Assembly (NCBI GenBank): GCA_032622095.1
Contig: CP136061.1
Span: 43,407,797 to 43,471,796, forward strand
DNA length: 64,000 nt
Reading direction: 5' to 3'
Source: Siphonodentalium dalli
Taxonomy: Eukaryota; Mollusca; Scaphopoda; Gadilida; Siphonodentaliidae
A program made the position numbers and the translations under genes. Under the pieces are notes generated by a model, which saw nothing but the letters and a program-made list of their open reading frames with translations, was not told the origin of the DNA and searched no databases. How positions within the stretch are numbered: position 1 is the first letter of the stretch; each line of letters opens with the position of its first letter. Shown here piece after piece: positions 11,548 to 22,655 of the stretch.

Positions 11548-11710
11548 TTAAACCTTTACCCAACAAACCGGCCAAAACCGGCCAAAACCGGCCAAATAAA
11601 GCTTCAACAGCCTAAAATATCTTCGGTCTGTCTCAATAGAACCATACAAATATGGATATCATCGGAACAGGCTCCTTGACCACATTGTGATAGTTACAGT
11701 TATACCCTGT

Positions 11711-11779
11711 GCCAATGCATTCTCTTATATATGCGAGTCGACCATAGGTCGCCTCGCATATATAAGAGAATGCATTGGC
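11711..11779. repeat. 69-bp hairpin in MITE copy 1 (left)
   Basis: A palindrome with outer arms GCCAATGCATTCTC and GAGAATGCATTGGC and a centre near CCATAGG. The same palindrome recurs at 11856-11924, 12838-12906 and 12985-13053, and in decayed form at 34224-34335. Confidence 0.8.
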
Positions 11780-11855
11780 CTAAAAAAAATCTTTTTAAAT
11801 ACTTTTTACAATTTTTTCTTACATTCTTACAATTTTATAATTTTTAATTTGTTAA

Positions 11856-11924
11856 GCCAATGCATTCTCTTATATATGCGAGGCGACCTATGGTCGACTC
11901 GCATATATAAGAGAATGCATTGGC
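11856..11924. repeat. 69-bp hairpin in MITE copy 1 (right)
   Basis: Same palindrome as 11711-11779 in opposite orientation relative to its centre, so the two hairpins are also inverted repeats of one another. Confidence 0.8.
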
Positions 11925-11954
11925 ACAGGGCCCTTCTGTTGGGTAAAGGGTTAA

Positions 11955-12454
11955 ACAAAAATCAGCGCCAGTTGATGTGATTACGCTCCCCGCGGATTCC
12001 ACCGTTGCGTCAGTAAGGTTATTCGACCCCAAGGCCCAGTATAACTGTATAGCACAATAAGGGCTCACACAAATGACGTATGTCCACTGTGGACATCAAA
12101 TTCGAGGACTCAAATTTTATCAGATATTTTTGCTATTTTAACCTTTAGCTTCTTCGCCGTGGTGGGGTTCTTTAACGTGCGCACATTGTTTATTTGTATA
12201 ATATTTACAAGCATTTGACAATGGTGATAATAAACAAACAAAAATTATATTATACAGGAGCGACAAGAAGTGGCAACTAATGAAGTGAAATGATAATGGA
12301 AAGGATAGAATGTAGTTCATAATAGACAAATATGGTATCCAAATTTCTTACGGATGTACCTATATGTGTTGATACATATGTATTGGTTGTAGCCATGGGC
12401 TTATTATAAATCTGTCACTAATGATGGGGGTATGATCGGGGCTGTTTCGATTCT
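11955..12454. other. No gene seen
   Basis: The stretch contains the second half of the direct repeat noted at 11326 (from about 11963) and otherwise nothing that I can support. Confidence 0.35.
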
Positions 12455-12706
12455 TTACTGGTTAAGAAAATAATGGTTTCCGGTTATCAAATTCATTGAA
12501 AGATCGTTGTTGCTAAAGTTGGTATTTTGTTTCAGGCTATCGAGTAATTCATATATCGTCATGTAGGAAGCACCATGTATATTTGCATACGAAAGATCCA
12601 TATATCGGCTCCCGTATGACGGTGTCCCTAGCACGGTGTCATTCCTGGACATGACATTGTGAGAGGAGCCGAGGTATCCAGTATATTTTTCGATGTGTCT
12701 TGAGAT
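12455..12706 (-). CDS. Candidate exon: Tyr-rich receptor-type cytoplasmic tail
   Basis: The open frame covers 83 codons up to a stop, with no ATG needed if it is an exon; an internal ATG gives 65 residues. It contains EKYTGYLGSS and then RYMDLSYANIHG and ASYMTIYELL, which give four Tyr-x-x-aliphatic motifs in a row (YMDL, YANI, YMTI, YELL). LSYANI fits the ITIM-type pattern. Such motifs are typical of signalling tails of membrane receptors. A frame with a strong membrane span lies upstream on the same strand at 13451-13612, with a MITE in between. I cannot define the splice sites. Gene membership is inferred. Confidence 0.35.
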   Translation of the reverse strand: MSRHIEKYTGYLGSSHNVMSRNDTVLGTPSYGSRYMDLSYANIHGASYMTIYELLDSLKQNTNFSNNDLSMNLITGNHYFLNQ

Positions 12707-12811
12707 TCATGTGTTCATGAAATAATTGTCAGAGCATCAATCATATGAATGGTATCGGGAATGTCGATGGCGATATATACAAAGACCGACTGATAAAATC
12801 TCTGATTTTAA

Positions 12812-13202
12812 CCCTTTACCCAACAGAATGGCCCTGTGCCAATGCATTCTCTTATATATGCGAGTCGACCATAGGTAGCCTCGCATATATAAGAGAATGC
12901 ATTGGCTTAACACATTAAAAATTATAAAATTGTTAAAGAATGTAAGAAAAAATGGTAAAAGTGTTAAAAAAAGATTTTTTTTAGGCCAATGCATTCTCTT
13001 ATATATGCGAGGCGACCTATGGTCGACTCGCATATATAAGAGAATGCATTGGCACAGGGCATAACTGTAACCATCACAATGTGGTCAATGAGCCGGTTCC
13101 AATGATACCCATATTTGTATGGTTCTATTGAGACAGACCGAAGATATTTTAGGCTGTTGAAGCTTTATTTGGCCGGTTTTGGCCGGTTTGTTGGGTAAAG
13201 GG
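12812..13202 (-). mobile_element. piggyBac-type MITE, copy 2
   Basis: Flanked by TTAA at 12808-12811 and 13203-13206, with inverted ends CCCTTTACCCAACA and TGTTGGGTAAAGGG. It is the reverse complement of copy 1, with the same internal layout and palindromes at 12838-12906 and 12985-13053. If the exon pairing proposed around it is right, this insertion sits in an intron. It is non-autonomous. Confidence 0.75.
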
Positions 13203-13450
13203 TTAATCCCCGACCGCGTCGCAATGATGCAGTCCATGCACTAACCAACTGAGATATCGGCTCCTCATAACGCCATGCATGCAACTGAAGGGACAGCCAA
13301 CACTGCACAATTGGCAATCGAGGACAAAACCCATTGTTTGATTAAATTACCACAATTACAACGTCATCACCCCGTTAAATTGCCATGCTTTGGGTCCTGA
13401 TGATTTAGCCATGTTGTTGGCGGAGCAAACATATTGTTAAAACAAATTAT

Positions 13451-13612
13451 TTATTGTCGTTTAATCGGTGTAGCGAAGAGGACACGTAGATACATAATAA
13501 CGGTACATGCTATTAACGTCAACACTATAGCTAAGCCAGCAGTACCCACTAATATATACAGTTTATGCATACAATGCATAAACATCTTTATGCGATCTAG
13601 TACAAATTCGTT
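13451..13612 (-). CDS. Candidate exon: membrane-spanning segment
   Basis: The open frame of 53 codons, bounded by a TGA upstream and TAA at 13451-13453, contains KLYILVGTAGLAIVLTLIAC followed by TVIMYLRVLF. This is an uninterrupted hydrophobic run of about 27 residues ending in a basic residue, as in a single-pass membrane protein. It is on the same strand as the Tyr-rich frame 0.75 kb downstream. It is unrecognised otherwise, and splice sites are not clear. Confidence 0.3.
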   Translation of the reverse strand, partial: NEFVLDRIKMFMHCMHKLYILVGTAGLAIVLTLIACTVIMYLRVLFATPIKRQ

Positions 13613-14067
13613 TCATGGTACCATCGGCCGTGCGAGGAATGCTTCCTTCAATTTCAGGATGAGCGACAGAACGCTTCATCCAATGAGCAACGAATTCGGC
13701 AGAAAGACCTCACGGTATAACTAATTGAACTCGGAGAACACATCCACTTTCACTGCACCGAGTTCGCGTCTATAAAGCACCTGCTCTGAAGATCCCACCC
13801 ACCCACCCACGCACGGATAACACGTTACATTCATTTCACATGTTATGCATTTGTGGGGGCCTCAGCCCACGGGCTGCCCCAGCTGTTCTGTATATATATG
13901 CTTTTATAGGCTGGAGAGTCATGCCAGCATAGTATATAAAATTATATCACTTTCAATCCCTTGTTCACTATGCATGTAGCATGAGGGTTGTTTCACACAT
14001 CCTGCCCAGTCCTCGGTAACAACTAGGAGCATAAAAAACATTAGCAGAACCACTTAACCAGGGATTG
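13613..14067. other. No gene seen; short CCCA repeats
   Basis: This contains four tandem CCCA units near 13796 and a minus-strand TATAAAAGC near 13903. The latter could be a promoter box for the minus-strand frames, but nothing else supports that. Confidence 0.3.
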
Positions 14068-14984
14068 TTTTTGAAAGATCCATACATTGCGGTCGGGAGC
14101 CTCATCGTATCTCCAGTACATAAGATCCATACATGGCGGCCCGTAGCCTCATCGTATCTCCAGTATCTAAGATCCATACATGGCGGTCAGGAGCCACATC
14201 GTATCGACAGTATATAAGATCCATACATGGCGGTCGGGAGCCTCATCGTATCTCCAGTATATAAGATCCATACATGGCGACCCGTATCCTCATCGTATCT
14301 CCAGTATCTAAGATCCATACATGGCGGTCAGGAGCCCCATCGATACATATAAGATCCATACATGGCGTCCCGTAGCCTCATCGTATCTCCAGTATATAAG
14401 ATCCATACTTGGCGGTTGGGAGCCTCATCGTATCTCCAGTATATAAGATCCATACATGGCAGTAGGGAGCCTCATCGTATCTCCAGTATATAAGATCCAT
14501 ACATGGCAGTAGGGAGCCTCATCGTATCTCCGTATATAAGATCCATACATGGTGGTCGGGAGCCTCATAGTATCTCCAGTATATAAGATCCATACATGGC
14601 GGTCGGGAGCCTCATAGTATCTCCAGTATATAAGATCCATACGTGGCGGTCGGGAGCCTCATCGTGTCTCCAGTATATAAGATCAATACATGGCGGTCGG
14701 GGGCCTCATCGTATCTCCAATATATAAGATCCATGCATGGCGGTCGGGAGCGTCATAGTATCTCCAGTATACAAGATCCATACATGGCGGTCGGGAGCCT
14801 CATATTAACTCCAGTATATAAGATCCTTACATGGCGGTCGGGGGGGGGGGGGGCTTCTTATCGTATCTCCAGTATATAAGATCCATATGTGGCGGTCGGG
14901 AGCCTCATAGTACTACAGTATATAAGATCCTTACATGGCGCTCGGGGGGGGGGGGCTCATCGTATCTCCTGTATATAAGATCGG
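14068..14984 (+). repeat. Minisatellite, 47-bp unit, about 19 copies
   Basis: The unit runs CATACATGGCGGTCGGGAGC then CTCATCGTATCTCCAGTATA and TAAGATC. Copies differ by a few bases and one is shortened near 14340. In two late units the GGTCGGG core has expanded to runs of about 14 and 13 G (near 14841 and 14945). The unit length is not a multiple of three, so the short frames crossing it are artefacts. Confidence 0.9.
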
Positions 14985-15230
14985 TTGTTTCAGATTATTG
15001 TCTGGTTCTGCAGTTCTAAATAAGTTGAACTATAGAGATGTGAGTAAGGATTCCTTCCCTAGTGCTCTGGTACTACATTAAGGAAAGCCATATTAAAAAC
15101 CCGTAGCGATTTGAGGCCGGAAATATCACACCGTGAGAAGCATTTACAGACAGACATTATTTTATAATATATACGAACTCGTGCTCTTCTAAACTCTCGG
15201 GAATATTATGACGTAGAAATACTCTCACAG

Positions 15231-16150
15231 TTAGTCCCAGTCTGCTAGTACGTAAACCAGCTAAGATATTGGGATAGACAGGGGCTGTGTTAATGTCCCA
15301 GACCGCCCCCACTGTCATCCAGTTGGTGGCGGGATTGGTATGCTCTTTTCGTCGATGTTACACAATAAAGCATTACATGATGCTATATATTTCGGAAAGA
15401 GTGACATATTATGGTCATAATGATGTATAATAATCTAAGTTTCGTGTTAAATTACACATAGAATATTCCGATTTATTAGGACAAACATCGATTTGTTTAC
15501 GTTTTAACTGCGAGCCGAAGTGTTCCGAAGTTCAATCGGCAATGTTCGGCTTCTATGCCAACAATACAGTACACCCAAAATCACCCATAAACAAATCGAG
15601 TACGCCCGTACATAAAGGACGCAGGCAACGTGCTCTGTTATTTTATTCAAAAATCCCATCACTATTATGTGTTTATTTTAATTGTAAGTGGTCCTATATA
15701 TTACTTATTAGTTAAACATTTTTTACACGGAACGTCGAGCGATATATATGTAATTTCCAATTTCCAAATCACCGGGTATTCGTGATAGAATTAATAAAAT
15801 TCAATTTACGACCACGTTTACCTTACGAGCGCCGGAATATGCCGATGTCACTTCGTGAGGTCAATTGAGTTCGCATACTTTAAAAAATATGTAAACACTG
15901 CGATAATATTATTTTGTTCACATTAAATTACCGGTTTAAATTGACAATTGATGTGGTTTCCGGAACAAATATCATGTCTTCTACGGAATAACCCTGTTTA
16001 TTGTCGCAATTGTTTATATATATTTGTGACTAGCGCATAAAGTCCGCTTTTTGGATGCCAATGGGGTGGTCTGGGACGTAAATACACCATCTGTCTATCT
16101 CAATATCTTAGCTGGTTTACGTACCAGCAGACAGCTGCAGACTGGAACTA
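15231..16150. mobile_element. Candidate TIR element, 0.92 kb
   Basis: The left arm (15231-15310) and right arm (16063-16150) are imperfect inverted repeats of about 80-90 bp sharing TACGTAAACCAGCTAAGATA and GTCCCAGACC. The interior is AT-rich and has no coding frame. I cannot see a target duplication, so the superfamily is unknown. It resembles a MITE. Confidence 0.5.
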
Positions 16151-16265
16151 TCTCATAGTGCGGTCGTATTCACATGGCAGCAGAGACGACACAAATAAGC
16201 GTTATATATGTTGAACCCCTCCATTAAATGCTTTTTCACCTATCATAACAATGTAACGTTGTACA

Positions 16266-16660
16266 AGTTTTCGAGTCACCCATAGAGTAATATAAAATAG
16301 CTGATATCATAGAAACATTTCCCCCGTTTGTCCCAGAAGATGCCCACAGAGTAATATAAAATAGCTGATATAGAAACATTTCCCCCGTTTCGTTCCCAGA
16401 ATGCAACATAAATCAAACTAAGATATATAGTTATTCCGCTTCCATTGAAATAATAGACTTTGCAGTACAATCCAGATGAAACTTAAGCACACAGAACACG
16501 TCGGTACCTCAACAAATACAACATGTTCACAGTTTATTACGCCCGAGAAGTTGATAATACAGTGTTTTGGAGCTTCCTCTTGCTAATGGTATATACTATG
16601 CATATCATTTATCTAATGTGATCTGGGGGTTCGAAAATTAAGTGGGCTTTTAAAGCAAAA
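16266..16660 (+). repeat. Dispersed repeat related to the interior of the 62 kb element
   Basis: It matches 62640-63000 in the same orientation, sharing blocks such as CAGATGAAACTTAAGCAC, AACACGTCGGTA and AAATTAAGTGGGC. Near 16280-16390 a segment of about 66 bp containing AGTAATATAAAATAGCTGAT is duplicated in tandem. The ends of the 62 kb element (17-bp repeats) are not present here, so this may be a truncated relative. Confidence 0.6.
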
Positions 16661-16994
16661 TTTCCCTCAAAACAAAACTCACCTATATTTACCACAGTGT
16701 CCACATCGACGGTTTACTGAACATTTTCCGGCGGGGCGGTTTATGGAATGACCAGCGTGTTTGTATTCGATAAATAAATCAGGTCAAATGATTCCGATTA
16801 ACGTTACAATTGGCGCACGTGTTCACAGGAGGGTAGATCAAGTTTCATAACAATTAACCAAGAAATTAATCAATAATGGCTTAAGTAAAATTATGTTGCA
16901 ATAAATTTCTAAGCCACAGAGGAGGATTACTCTTCCAAAATAAGTCACACACACCTTATAATCGCACGTGATAGATTTCCAATGTTCTAGATAG

Positions 16995-18378
16995 TCACAC
17001 CGACCATTCGAAAACGCGCATCTGTGTTGCCAACCGCGCTTCTACGACGATACAACCGCGCATCTCTGTTTTATGTTGCAATTTCTGGTCACGAAAAACA
17101 AAAAAATACGGTTATCAATTAATTTTGACAGAATGGAACGGTTGGTATAGTAGAAGTTACATTCGCTCAAAACCTCGATATTTGCCGGGTTGAATTCGAT
17201 ACAATTGTGTATATTTCGTAAAAGCATTGAGGTAGAAATAGGCTGCAGAAACAGCCCGGGGTCCTAGTTTTGGCGCATATTTTTTCACAATGTATCGGCA
17301 TTTAGCAACACGATTGAGTATTTTCTCTTCGATTTTTTCGGATTCCTTTAGTCAAATGTTCCTGCAATCACCTTGCGTTGAAATTTGGGTTCATCCTGTA
17401 GCCAATGTCCATAAAATGAGTCGATTTCGGAAGTTGGTATATCGAAAAATATACGACAGTGCTTCTTTGTGACCAACAACCAACCATCTATGTTGCCGAA
17501 TTCCTGTCTGATTATAACTAAAGTAAATATCGCGTGTATATGTGTCCGAATCGATGTCCAGAGGAGACTATTTCGTTTCCTGAACTAGATGTAGTCAAAT
17601 TCGTCTCGACTCGTGCTCAACTGACACATTCGACAAATTATGTTAGTCAAATCAGCTGGTAAACGAGTCCCATATGCAATTGAATGTTGTAGCATGATAT
17701 ACTGGATAATCAGCTGGTTGTCCAGTGCAGATGGGGTCGCATGCATGGTTGTAGGAACGTTTTGTAAAGGAATCTGCTATCATTGAACAGATTTTCTTAG
17801 TCAGATTTATTTGCGTGAAAGAATACGCGTTTAACACGTCATATCGGCGTTATATTGGAAAACAATAGGTAGGGCCTATGATTTATTTATACACATCACA
17901 TATTATTCCTTAGTAACGCCCGTCAATCAACGGCTATACTGGTGATGGATACACACATCTGTTTAGTGCATCAAACATGTGCATCGTCTAAATTATCGAA
18001 GCATACTATACATAGCGAATATTGTCATTAATAACCTCACGCATGTGAGATATTCCTTGGTGACGCCCACCAGCGGTCACACGGATGCGATATATGTATA
18101 AAAAAAAATTCTGCATCCAAACATGTGTATAATGTGGTATTCTAATTAGTCTATGCATGCATATGATTGGATTACCATAATAATCTCACGCATGTGAGAT
18201 ATTGCTTAGTGACGACCATCATCGACCACACGGGTGCGATCTATGTAACTTCGTTCTGCGTATCCATTTAATGTATAATTTGTTTCATAAATAGTCTACA
18301 TTACGAGTTATACCTTCAGCACTCGAGAACACGAGTACTATGTCTACATTGTATATACAATTATACATCATTCGCATG
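16995..18378 (+). repeat. Left arm of a 5.7 kb foldback structure
   Basis: This arm of about 1384 bp is the reverse complement of 21286-22655 at roughly 96-97 percent by eye, with a few small changes. It contains minor internal repetition of CTCACGCATGTGAGATATT (18041 and 18186), itself nearly palindromic. Short frames on opposite strands in the two arms encode the same peptides only because the arms are copies. There is no recognisable protein domain. Confidence 0.85.
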
Positions 18379-18516
18379 CTCAATATCACTTAAGAAGTTC
18401 CCTTCTCTCAGAACGTTTGCTGCTCCGGGTGGTATATGCAAACTGTGCGGTTGTTTTGGCTCTGCCCGCTCCGATGAAAAGAGCCTTCGTTTCGAATGAT
18501 ATCTGCGATATTTGAC

Positions 18517-19046
18517 TAGAGAACTATTGACTATTAACTAATTGCAACACCTCTATACTTTCAGATATAGAGTCCCATCATTTGTGTTCTAAATAAAGAT
18601 AAACAAAATGGACGCGTTCCTATCTATGATGGGACTCTACTAGTATCTCAAACCGCCAAGCTTCTCCATTATCCACCAGAAGCTCCAATCGAACCAAATG
18701 CAGACCAAGATGGCAAACATCCGGTGAATTTGACATGACTTCTGACTAGTGCCACCTCATGCATAGAATGAGTGCATATCAATCATGCTATTCACTATAA
18801 AGACAATATTATTCTTTCGTTAGTGAGATGATGACAGTGCCGTCTTGCAGAAACGTTTACGTTACAGCAACAGTATTCAACAGTTTATCAGGCATTGCTA
18901 CACCTCCAGAGATATACCAATGACTTGGGGGAGATAGAGAACTATTGACTATTAACTAATTGCAACACCTCTATACTTTCAGATATAGAGTCCCATCATT
19001 TGTGTTCTAAATAAAGATAAACAAAATGGACGCGTTCCTATCTATT
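18517..19046. repeat. Perfect 112-bp direct repeat, 418-bp period
   Basis: The 112 bases at 18517-18628 recur without visible change at 18935-19046. The first copy is followed by ATGATGGGACTCTA, the reverse complement of TAGAGTCCCATCAT inside the copy, so a stem-loop can form there. The identity suggests a recent event, either a partial tandem duplication or gene conversion. Confidence 0.8.
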
Positions 19047-19399
19047 GACAACTGTTTTTTTGGGGGCTTGCAACAGACTGTTGTCTGTAGTTTTAGAAGA
19101 TATTGGAGTATCCTGCCCATTATTTTCCAAACATGCTTCTCCGTCGAGTGTCAATTCCAGCTTTATCCGCTTAATAGGCCGCCACACGTGTCCTCGCTTT
19201 CTCTTTCTGAAAAAAAAAAATACAAGGTAAGATATCGTGTAATTCAATAACATGTCAATTCAAAACATCGTCACAGCTACATCTAAATGTATGCTATTTT
19301 GTGGTAGATATATCTCACACGTAAACGGCCTCAGCTTATATGTGCCGACATTCACCCAACAATCATGTCAGCAAACCAATCTGATGAAACAATCCAAGA

Positions 19400-20378
19400 G
19401 CTATGTCCATATAACAAGCTTGTTTGTGAAAAGTTGTTGACTTTGGGTTGACTGAAATGTTAACGGATATTTATGCTAGCACGCTTATGCACAGTGGGTA
19501 ATACAAAGTGTTTAATATATATGAATCATCTCGCCTTGAGATAAGACAAAATACGACGATATGTGGTTTAACGAAATATGAAAACCGTAATATATATATT
19601 AATTGTATCGAAAGATTATTTTTCTGCGAAATCTGTGGCAGATGTAAGTATAGCGTAGACCAAAAATTATTACCGAGATTATCATAGCACTTACATGTAC
19701 CGATTAAACCCAGAACAGCGAGCACTGGCTATGTCACAATCGAACGGATTGATGTCATGATACCGCTTGGTTCACGCTAGGTTTTGGTGGAAAAAGATTA
19801 TGTGTTGATGACAAATGTTACCAGGCTGAGCAAATGAAATCGAAAATATATAAGAGAGTATTGTCCATTATGTTGCGTTGATTAAAATAAAACGTTCTCG
19901 CTTATGTTACATCCATATGGCCGCACTTGTCGCCATGTCGATATACCAAGCTTGTTTATGGAGTGATTGACTTTGGGTTGACTGAAATTTTAACGGACAT
20001 CTATACTAGCACGCTTATACATTGTGGGTAATAAAACGTTCTTAATATATGAATCATCTCACCATAAGATAAGAAATATTACGACTATATGTGGTTTAAC
20101 GAAATGTGAATACCGTAATATATATTAATTGTATCGGAAGATTATTTTTTTGCGAATTCGGTATCGGAAGTATGTATAGCGTAGACCAAATAGTATTACC
20201 GAGATTACGAGATTATCATAGCACTTACATGTAGTCCGGTTAAATCCAGAACAGCGACCACTGCATGGCTACGTCACAATCGAACGGATTGATGTCAAGA
20301 CACCGCTTGGTTCACGCTAGGTTTTGGTATAAAAATATTATGTGTTGATGACAAATGTTACCTGGCTGAGCAAATGAA
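19400..20378. repeat. Tandem duplication, 530-bp period, two copies
   Basis: The block from about 19400 to 19850 recurs at about 19925 to 20378, sharing CTTTGGGTTGACTGAAAT, TATGTGGTTTAACGAAAT and CACAATCGAACGGATTGATG. Divergence is about 10-15 percent with several indels, so this duplication is older than the 112-bp repeat next to it. Confidence 0.75.
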
Positions 20379-20864
20379 ACCAGTATAAATCCACGATGGA
20401 TTAAAATGGTAAGATATATATAATTACTCAATACAAAACGTGAACCGTTTGAGGGACGGCCACATTATACAGCGTGTGCATGGTGCGCGCTTATATGTGT
20501 GCCCGTATCACTATATAACGGTATGAGACGAAACATGCCAAATACAGGTTGTTTATAACAGTTTGTAATGCTTTTTGACATTGAAATGCTTATTATTGAT
20601 CGATCATAAAAGGTTTACAGCATGCCATGAATTTATATTCTGACTAACACCCGTATATATAAATCATATTCCACCAGTACAAGATATGGGAATTTTTTGA
20701 AGTTTTGACTGGAGCATTATAAACTCTAAAATATAACGCCGGGAATATATTTCTTAGTTATTACCTGTTCCTTAATTATGTAATTCACTCTGCGCGAAGG
20801 TCGCAACTCTAAATTTAGCGATTTCAGTGACTTTGTGAGAGTGTTTGCTTTGCGTTGCTTACAG

Positions 20865-21056
20865 TTAATGAATTTCTCCTCGATAATAAATTCAATGTTT
20901 ATTACGATATTGGCTCACAAAAGTTACAGAAAAGCATGCAATCTCAACCTTATACCACCCCAAATATGCAACAGATTATTGAGGAACAGGTATTAACAAA
21001 GACAAGAACCAGCGACCCATCACCTTTGACTCGGATGAACTACAGTAACCCGGCAG
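20865..21056 (+). CDS. Candidate internal exon, 64 codons, phase 1-1
   Basis: The frame is bounded by an acceptor-like pyrimidine tract ending in TTGCTTACAG and a donor CAG followed by GTAATC. The exon would be 192 bases, a multiple of three, with phase 1 at both sides. It reads NEFLLDNKFNVYYDIGSQKL and continues to TRMNYSNPAG. No family is recognised. It lies in the loop of the foldback structure, so it may be a captured host exon or part of a host gene into which the foldback arms were placed. Open frame plus both splice signals is the only support. Confidence 0.35.
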
Positions 21057-21285
21057 GTAATCGTCTGCCAATCTGTGAACACGGTATTTAATTATAGAAT
21101 ACCTGCAATCCATTCCATATCGTGGGCATTTGTAAACACTGATATATTCTTTATTGCCTCCTTTTGAGGAGAGAGATAGTTATCACATGGTTATTTACAA
21201 ATACATTGTACATAAATCAAAAGATCAAATCACAAGCACATGCACTCAATGTATAAATATAGTCATATGACGATATAATGATCAC

Positions 21286-22655
21286 ATGCGAATGATGTAC
21301 AATTGTATATCCAATGTAGACATAGTACTCGTGTTCTCGAGTGCTGACGGTATAACTCGTAATGTAGACTATTTATGAAACAAATTATACATTAAATGGA
21401 TACGCAGAACGAAGTTACATAGATCGCACCCGTGTGGTCGATGATGGTCGTCACTAAGCAATATCTCACATGCGTGAGATTATTATGGTAATCCAATAAT
21501 ATGCATGCATAGACTAATTAGAATACCACATTATACACATGTTTGGATGCAGAATTTTTTTTTACATATATCGCATCCGTGTGACCGCTGGTGGGCGTCA
21601 CCAAGGAATATCTCACATGCGTGAGGTTATTAATGACAATATTCGCTATGTATAGTATGCTTCGACAATTTAGACGATGCACTAAACAGATGTGTGTATC
21701 CATCACCATTATAGCCGTTGATTGACGGGCGTTACTAAGGAATAATATGTGATGTGAATATAAATCATAGGCCCTACCTATTGTTTTCCAATATAATGCC
21801 GATATGACGTGTTAAACGCGTATTCTTTCACGCAAATAAATCTGACTAAGAAAATCTGTTCAATGATAGCAGAGTCCTTTACAAAACGTTCCTACAACCA
21901 TGCATGCGACCCCATCTGCACTGGACAACCAGCTGATTATCCAGTATATCATGCTACAACATTCAATTGCATATGGGACTCGTTTACCAGCTGATTTGAC
22001 TAACATAATTTGTCGAATGTGTCAGTTGAGCACGAGTCGAGACGAATTTGACTACATCTAGTTCAGGAAACGAAATAGTCTCCTCTGGACATCGATTCGG
22101 ACACATATACACGCGATATTTACTTTAGTTATAATCAGACAGGAATTCGGCAACATAGATGGTTGGTTGTTGGTCACAAAGAAGCACTGTCGTATATTTT
22201 TCGATATACCCACTTCCGTAATCGACTTATTTTATGGACATTGGCTACAGGATGAACCCAAATTTCAACGCAAGGTGATTGCAGGAACATTTGACTAAAG
22301 GAATCCGAAAAAATCGACGAGAAAATACTCAATCGTGTTGCTAAATGCCGATACATTGTGAAAAAATATGTGCCAAAATTAGGACCCCGGGCTGTTTCTG
22401 CAGCCTATTTCTACCTCAATGCTTTAACGACATATACACAATTGTATCGAATTCAACCCGGCAAATATCGAGGTTTTGAGCGAATGTAACTTCTACTATA
22501 CCAACCGTTCCATTCTGTCAAAATTAATTGATAACCGAATTTTTCTGTTTTTCGTGACCAGAAATTGCAACATAAAACTAGAGATGCGCGGTTGTATCGT
22601 CGTAGAAGCGCGGTTGGCAACACAGATGCGCGTTTTCGAATGGTCGGTGTGATAG
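21286..22655 (-). repeat. Right arm of the 5.7 kb foldback structure
   Basis: Reverse complement of 16995-18378, from CATGCGAATGATG at the inner edge to GGTCGGTGTGATAG at the outer edge. The outer bases beyond the arms do not show an obvious target duplication by eye. Confidence 0.85.

Larger units (their letters stand above)
11552..11950 (+). mobile_element. piggyBac-type MITE, copy 1
   Basis: The element is flanked by TTAA at 11548-11551 and 11951-11954 and has inverted ends ACCTTTACCCAACA and TGTTGGGTAAAGGG. TTAA target duplication with CCC-type ends is the signature of the piggyBac superfamily. It has no coding capacity. Inside are a triple AACCGGCCAA repeat and two nearly perfect 69-bp palindromes (11711-11779 and 11856-11924), separated by an A/T-rich spacer. 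Its inverted sister is at 12812-13202. Confidence 0.75.
18379..21285. other. Loop of the foldback structure
   Basis: About 2.9 kb of single-copy and locally duplicated sequence between the long arms. It holds a perfect 112-bp direct repeat, a 530-bp tandem duplication and one exon-like frame, all listed separately. No transposase frame is visible, so the structure would be non-autonomous if it is a transposon. Confidence 0.6.

Noticed and set aside
14425-15019. Open frames with repeated peptides across the minisatellite
   Set aside because: The 47-bp unit shifts frame at every copy and the peptides follow directly from the tandem repeat; there is no independent sign of coding.
17652-22356. 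Pairs of identical small proteins on opposite strands
   Set aside because: They exist because the arms of the large foldback are copies; nothing else supports coding.
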